Shown: piece after piece, positions 61,104 to 64,000 of the stretch
Numbering within the stretch: the stretch's first letter is position 1
Layout of the letters: every line of letters starts with the position of its first letter
From: Motilibacter aurantiacus
Lineage (GTDB): Bacteria > Actinomycetota > Actinomycetes > Motilibacterales > Motilibacteraceae
Direction of reading: 5' to 3'
Length of the DNA stretch: 64,000 nt
NCBI RefSeq assembly: GCF_011250645.1
Contig: NZ_JAANNO010000004.1
Location: 161,368 to 225,367 of the forward strand
Notes under the pieces: generated by a model
What the model saw: the letters and a program-made list of their open reading frames with translations, nothing else
What the model was told of the DNA's origin: nothing
Database searches by the model: none
Position numbers and translations under genes: made by a program

Positions 61104-64000
61104 TCAGCCGAGGCAGGCGGGGCCGAGCAGTTGCTTGAGGTCGCCGAAGAGCGCGGGGGTCGGAGTGACCCGGAGGCCGTCGTCGATCCGCAGCACGGTG
61201 GTCTTGCCACGGCCCTTGAGCGCGAGGTGCACCTCGGTGATGCCGGGGTGGGCGGCGAGCACCTCGCGCAGCCGCTCGACCACGGGCGGGGTGCAGCGCT
61301 GGGTCGGCAGCGAGATGCGGACCGGCCCTCCGGTCGCCCCCTCGGTCAGGTCGGGGACCGTGAGGTCCATCGCGATCAGCTTGGGCACGTCCTCGCGCTT
61401 GTCCAGCCGGCCCTTGACCACCACGACCGCGTCCTCGGCCAGCGACATCGCGACCAGCTGGTAGGTCGCGGGGAAGAACAGGCACTCGATGGCGCCCTCG
61501 AGGTCCTCGATCGTCGCGATGGCCCAAGGGTTGCCCTGCTTGGTCAGCTTGCGCTGCAGCCCGGAGACGAGGCCGCCGATGGTGACGACCTGGCCGTCGG
61601 GGCGGTCTTCGTCGGCCATCAGCGCAGCGATGGTGCAGTCGCTCTGCGCGGCGAGGACGTGCTCCACGCCGAGCAGGGGGTGGTCGCTGACGTAGAGGCC
61701 GAGCATCTCCCGCTCGTAGGCCAGCAGGACGGACTTGTCCCACTCGCCCACGCCGAACTGCATCGCCCCGAGCGTGGCTCCCGGGCCGTCACCGTCGTCA
61801 CCGAGCCCGCCGAAGAGCGAGTCCTGCCCGATCGCCTCGTTGCGCTTGACGTCGACGTGCAGGTCGACGAGCTCCTCGTGCTTGTCCAGGAGAGCCCGCC
61901 GGGTCACGCCGAGCGAGTCGAACGCCCCGGCCTTCGTGAGCGACTCGACGACCCGCTTGTTGCAGACGACGAGCGGGACCTTGGCGAAGAAGTCCTCGAC
62001 GTCGGTGTAGAGCGACTTCTCCACCCGCGTCGAGCAGATGGCGTCGACCACGTTGGCCCCGACGTTGCGGATCGCCGTGAGGCCGAAGCGGATGTCCGAG
62101 CCGCGCGGGGTGAAGTTCGCGTCGGACTCGTTGACGTCGGGCGGCAGCACCTTGATGCCCATGCGCCGGCACTCGTTGAGGTAGAGCGCCGACTTGTCCT
62201 TGTCGTCGCGCACGCTGGTGAGCAGGGCCGCCATGTACTCGGCCGGGTAGTTGGCCTTGAGGAAAGCGGTCCAGTAGGAGACGAGGCCGTAGGCGGCGGA
62301 GTGCGCCTTGTTGAAGGCGTAGTCGGAGAACGGCAGCAGGATGTCCCAGAGCGTCTTGATGGCCTCCTCGGAGTAGCCACGCTCCTTCATGCCGCCCGCG
62401 AAGTTGACGTACTCCTTGTCCAGGACCTCGCGCTTCTTCTTGCCCATGGCCCGGCGGAGCAGGTCCGCCTGTCCGAGCGAGTAGCCCGCGAGCTTCTGCG
62501 CGATCGCCATGACCTGCTCTTGGTAGACGATCAGGCCGAACGTGCCGCCGAGGATGTCGGCGAGCGGCTCCTCGAGCTCGGGATGGATGGGGATCACGGG
62601 CTTGCGCTTGTTCTTGCGGTCGGCGTAGTCGTTGTGCGCGTTCGCGCCCATCGGGCCGGGCCGGTAGAGCGCGCCGACGGCGGAGATGTCCTCGAAGTTG
62701 TCCGGGCGCATCGAGCGCAGCAGGGCGCGCATCGGGCCGCCGTCGAACTGGAAGACACCGAGCGTGTCGCCGCGCGAGAGCAGCTCGTAGGTCGCGGGGT
62801 CGTCGAGGCTCAGCCCCTCGAGGTCCGGGACCTCCTTGCCGTTGACGGCGATGTTCTTCAGGCAGTCGTCGATGATCGTGAGGTTGCGCAGCCCGAGGAA
62901 GTCCATCTTCAGCAGGCCGAGCGTCTCGCAGGTCGGGTAGTCGAACTGCGTGATGATCGCCCCGTCCTGCTCGCGCTTCATGATCGGGATGTGATCGATG
63001 AGCGGCTCGCTGGACATGATGACGGCGCAGGCGTGCACGCCCCACTGGCGCTTCAGCCCCTCGAGGCCCATCGCCGTGTCGACGACCTTCTTGACCTCGA
63101 CGTCGGCCTCGTAGAGCGAGCGGAACTCGCCGGCCTCCGAATAGCGCTTGTGCGAGGGGTCGAAGATCCCCTTGAGCGGGATGTCCTTGCCCATGACCGC
63201 GGGCGGCATCGCCTTGGTGATGCGGTCGCCCATGGCGAAGGGGTGGCCGAGCACACGCGCCGAGTCCTTGATGGCCTGCTTGGCCTTGATCGTGCCGTAG
63301 GTGACCACCTGCGACACGCGGTCGACGCCGTACTTCTCGGTGACGTACTGGATGACCTCCCCGCGCCGACGCTCGTCGAAGTCGATGTCGACGTCGGGCA
63401 TCGACACGCGCTCGGGGTTGAGGAACCGCTCGAAGAGCAGCCCGTGCTGGAGCGGGTCGAGGTCGGTGATGCCCATGACGTACGCCGCGAGCGAGCCTGC
63501 GGCCGACCCGCGGCCGGGGCCGACGCGGATGCCCTGGGCCTTCGCCCATCCGATGAAGTCGGCGACCACGAGGAAGTAGCCCGGGAAGCCCATCTGCAGG
63601 ATGACGCCGACCTCGTAGTCGGCCTGCTTGCGCACGTGGTCAGGGACGCCGCCGGGATAGCGCCGCGCCAGGCCCCGCTCGACCTCCTTGACGAACCACG
63701 TGTGCTCGGACTCGCCCTCCGGGACCGGGAAGCGCGGCGCGAGGTTGGCCCCCTCGGTGAACTCGACGTCGCACCGCTCGGCCACGAGCAGGGTGTTGTC
63801 GCAGGCCTCGGGGAACTCCGACCACAGCGAGCGCATCTCGTGCGCGGGCTTGAGGTAGAAGTCCTGGGCGTCGAACTTGAACCGGTTGGGGTCGGCGAAG
63901 GTCGAGCCGGACTGGACGCAGAGCAGGATCTCGTGCGCCGTCGCGTCCTTGGCGTAGGTGTAGTGCAGGTCGTTGGTCGCCAGGAGCGGCAGCTTGAGGT
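61104..64000 (-). CDS. dnaE: DNA polymerase III alpha subunit, 3' part only
   Basis: About 965 codons of the replicative polymerase; the 5' end is beyond the right edge of the window, and the frame is open to base 64000. The visible part begins late in the PHP domain ([20 protein letters not shown]), then the polymerase with [23 protein letters not shown], in part, the catalytic [13 protein letters not shown], the finger region ([20 protein letters not shown], in part), a helix-hairpin-helix region and a C-terminal OB domain ([22 protein letters not shown], in part). It is the DnaE1 type of actinobacteria. Length, if complete, would be about 1,180 residues as usual. Confidence 0.97.
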   Translation of the reverse strand, partial: LKLPLLATNDLHYTYAKDATAHEILLCVQSGSTFADPNRFKFDAQDFYLKPAHEMRSLWSEFPEACDNTLLVAERCDVEFTEGANLAPRFPVPEGESEHTWFVKEVERGLARRYPGGVPDHVRKQADYEVGVILQMGFPGYFLVVADFIGWAKAQGIRVGPGRGSAAGSLAAYVMGITDLDPLQHGLLFERFLNPERVSMPDVDIDFDERRRGEVIQYVTEKYGVDRVSQVVTYGTIKAKQAIKDSARVLGHPFAMGDRITKAMPPAVMGKDIPLKGIFDPSHKRYSEAGEFRSLYEADVEVKKVVDTAMGLEGLKRQWGVHACAVIMSSEPLIDHIPIMKREQDGAIITQFDYPTCETLGLLKMDFLGLRNLTIIDDCLKNIAVNGKEVPDLEGLSLDDPATYELLSRGDTLGVFQFDGGPMRALLRSMRPDNFEDISAVGALYRPGPMGANAHNDYADRKNKRKPVIPIHPELEEPLADILGGTFGLIVYQEQVMAIAQKLAGYSLGQADLLRRAMGKKKREVLDKEYVNFAGGMKERGYSEEAIKTLWDILLPFSDYAFNKAHSAAYGLVSYWTAFLKANYPAEYMAALLTSVRDDKDKSALYLNECRRMGIKVLPPDVNESDANFTPRGSDIRFGLTAIRNVGANVVDAICSTRVEKSLYTDVEDFFAKVPLVVCNKRVVESLTKAGAFDSLGVTRRALLDKHEELVDLHVDVKRNEAIGQDSLFGGLGDDGDGPGATLGAMQFGVGEWDKSVLLAYEREMLGLYVSDHPLLGVEHVLAAQSDCTIAALMADEDRPDGQVVTIGGLVSGLQRKLTKQGNPWAIATIEDLEGAIECLFFPATYQLVAMSLAEDAVVVVKGRLDKREDVPKLIAMDLTVPDLTEGATGGPVRISLPTQRCTPPVVERLREVLAAHPGITEVHLALKGRGKTTVLRIDDGLRVTPTPALFGDLKQLLGPACLG

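Noticed and set aside
1-64000. CRISPR arrays, insertion sequences, prophage genes, large biosynthetic clusters
   Set aside because: No regularly spaced repeats with spacers, no transposase or integrase, no phage structural genes, and no PKS, NRPS or radical SAM genes were seen on either strand.

Overview
The window is very GC-rich chromosomal DNA from an actinomycete (Actinomycetota). GTG starts are common, stop/start overlaps of the GTGA/ATGA type are frequent, and the order of core genes is the one known from Mycobacterium and Streptomyces: uvrB-coaE-rpsA-polA, pdtaR-pyk, lgt-trpA-trpB-trpC, trpE-hisI, hisF-priA-hisH-hisB-hisC-hisD and dnaE. The species cannot be named from the sequence. 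I see no phage, insertion sequence, CRISPR array or rRNA. There is one tRNA gene, and it is odd.

Layout. 1-5.4 kb: a metallo-beta-lactamase-fold hydrolase, an HPr-kinase-like protein and a PqqD-like protein in one overlapping cassette; then, on the other strand, a truncated haemoglobin, a flavohaemoglobin and a DivIVA protein; then a Tat-exported protein of unknown function. 5.4-16.2 kb: uvrB, coaE, rpsA, a methyltransferase, an orphan siderophore-binding lipoprotein behind an iron box, two unknown genes, polA and a hotdog thioesterase. 16.3-20.8 kb: a sugar ABC importer without its ATPase, divergent from a GH43 glycosidase. 20.8-30.2 kb: a GNAT acetyltransferase, a DUF554 membrane protein, a complete branched-chain amino-acid importer (livFGMH plus binding protein), the ANTAR regulator pdtaR, the tRNA and pyk. 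30.3-37 kb: a PfpI/DJ-1 protein and glutamate synthase (gltBD). 37.2-59 kb: lgt, the trp genes and the his genes, with unrelated genes lodged between their blocks (an M14 peptidase, a GNAT, TrkH/TrkA potassium uptake, a DUF3152 protease-like protein, a TIGR03085 protein and a trypsin-like protease). 59-64 kb: a LON-domain protein, YbaK, a membrane protein and the 3' part of dnaE, which runs off the right edge.

How the genes fit together. Core biosynthesis (His, Trp, Glu) and DNA repair/replication genes make up the backbone. Uptake systems for sugars, branched-chain amino acids, iron and potassium, and three predicted secreted hydrolases or protease-like proteins, are placed between them. About sixteen genes have a TANNNT-like (or CAGGAT) hexamer 6-8 bases before their GTG/ATG codon, the signature of leaderless transcripts. 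Others have clear Shine-Dalgarno sites, and several carry structured leaders or operators.

The observations most worth following are: the class-I-shaped tRNA with a CAA (Leu) anticodon; the orphan kinase/PqqD cassette; the 26-bp palindrome on the globin promoter; the hairpins that cover the ribosome-binding sites of the PfpI gene and the M14 peptidase gene; and the iron box in front of the orphan siderophore-binding protein.
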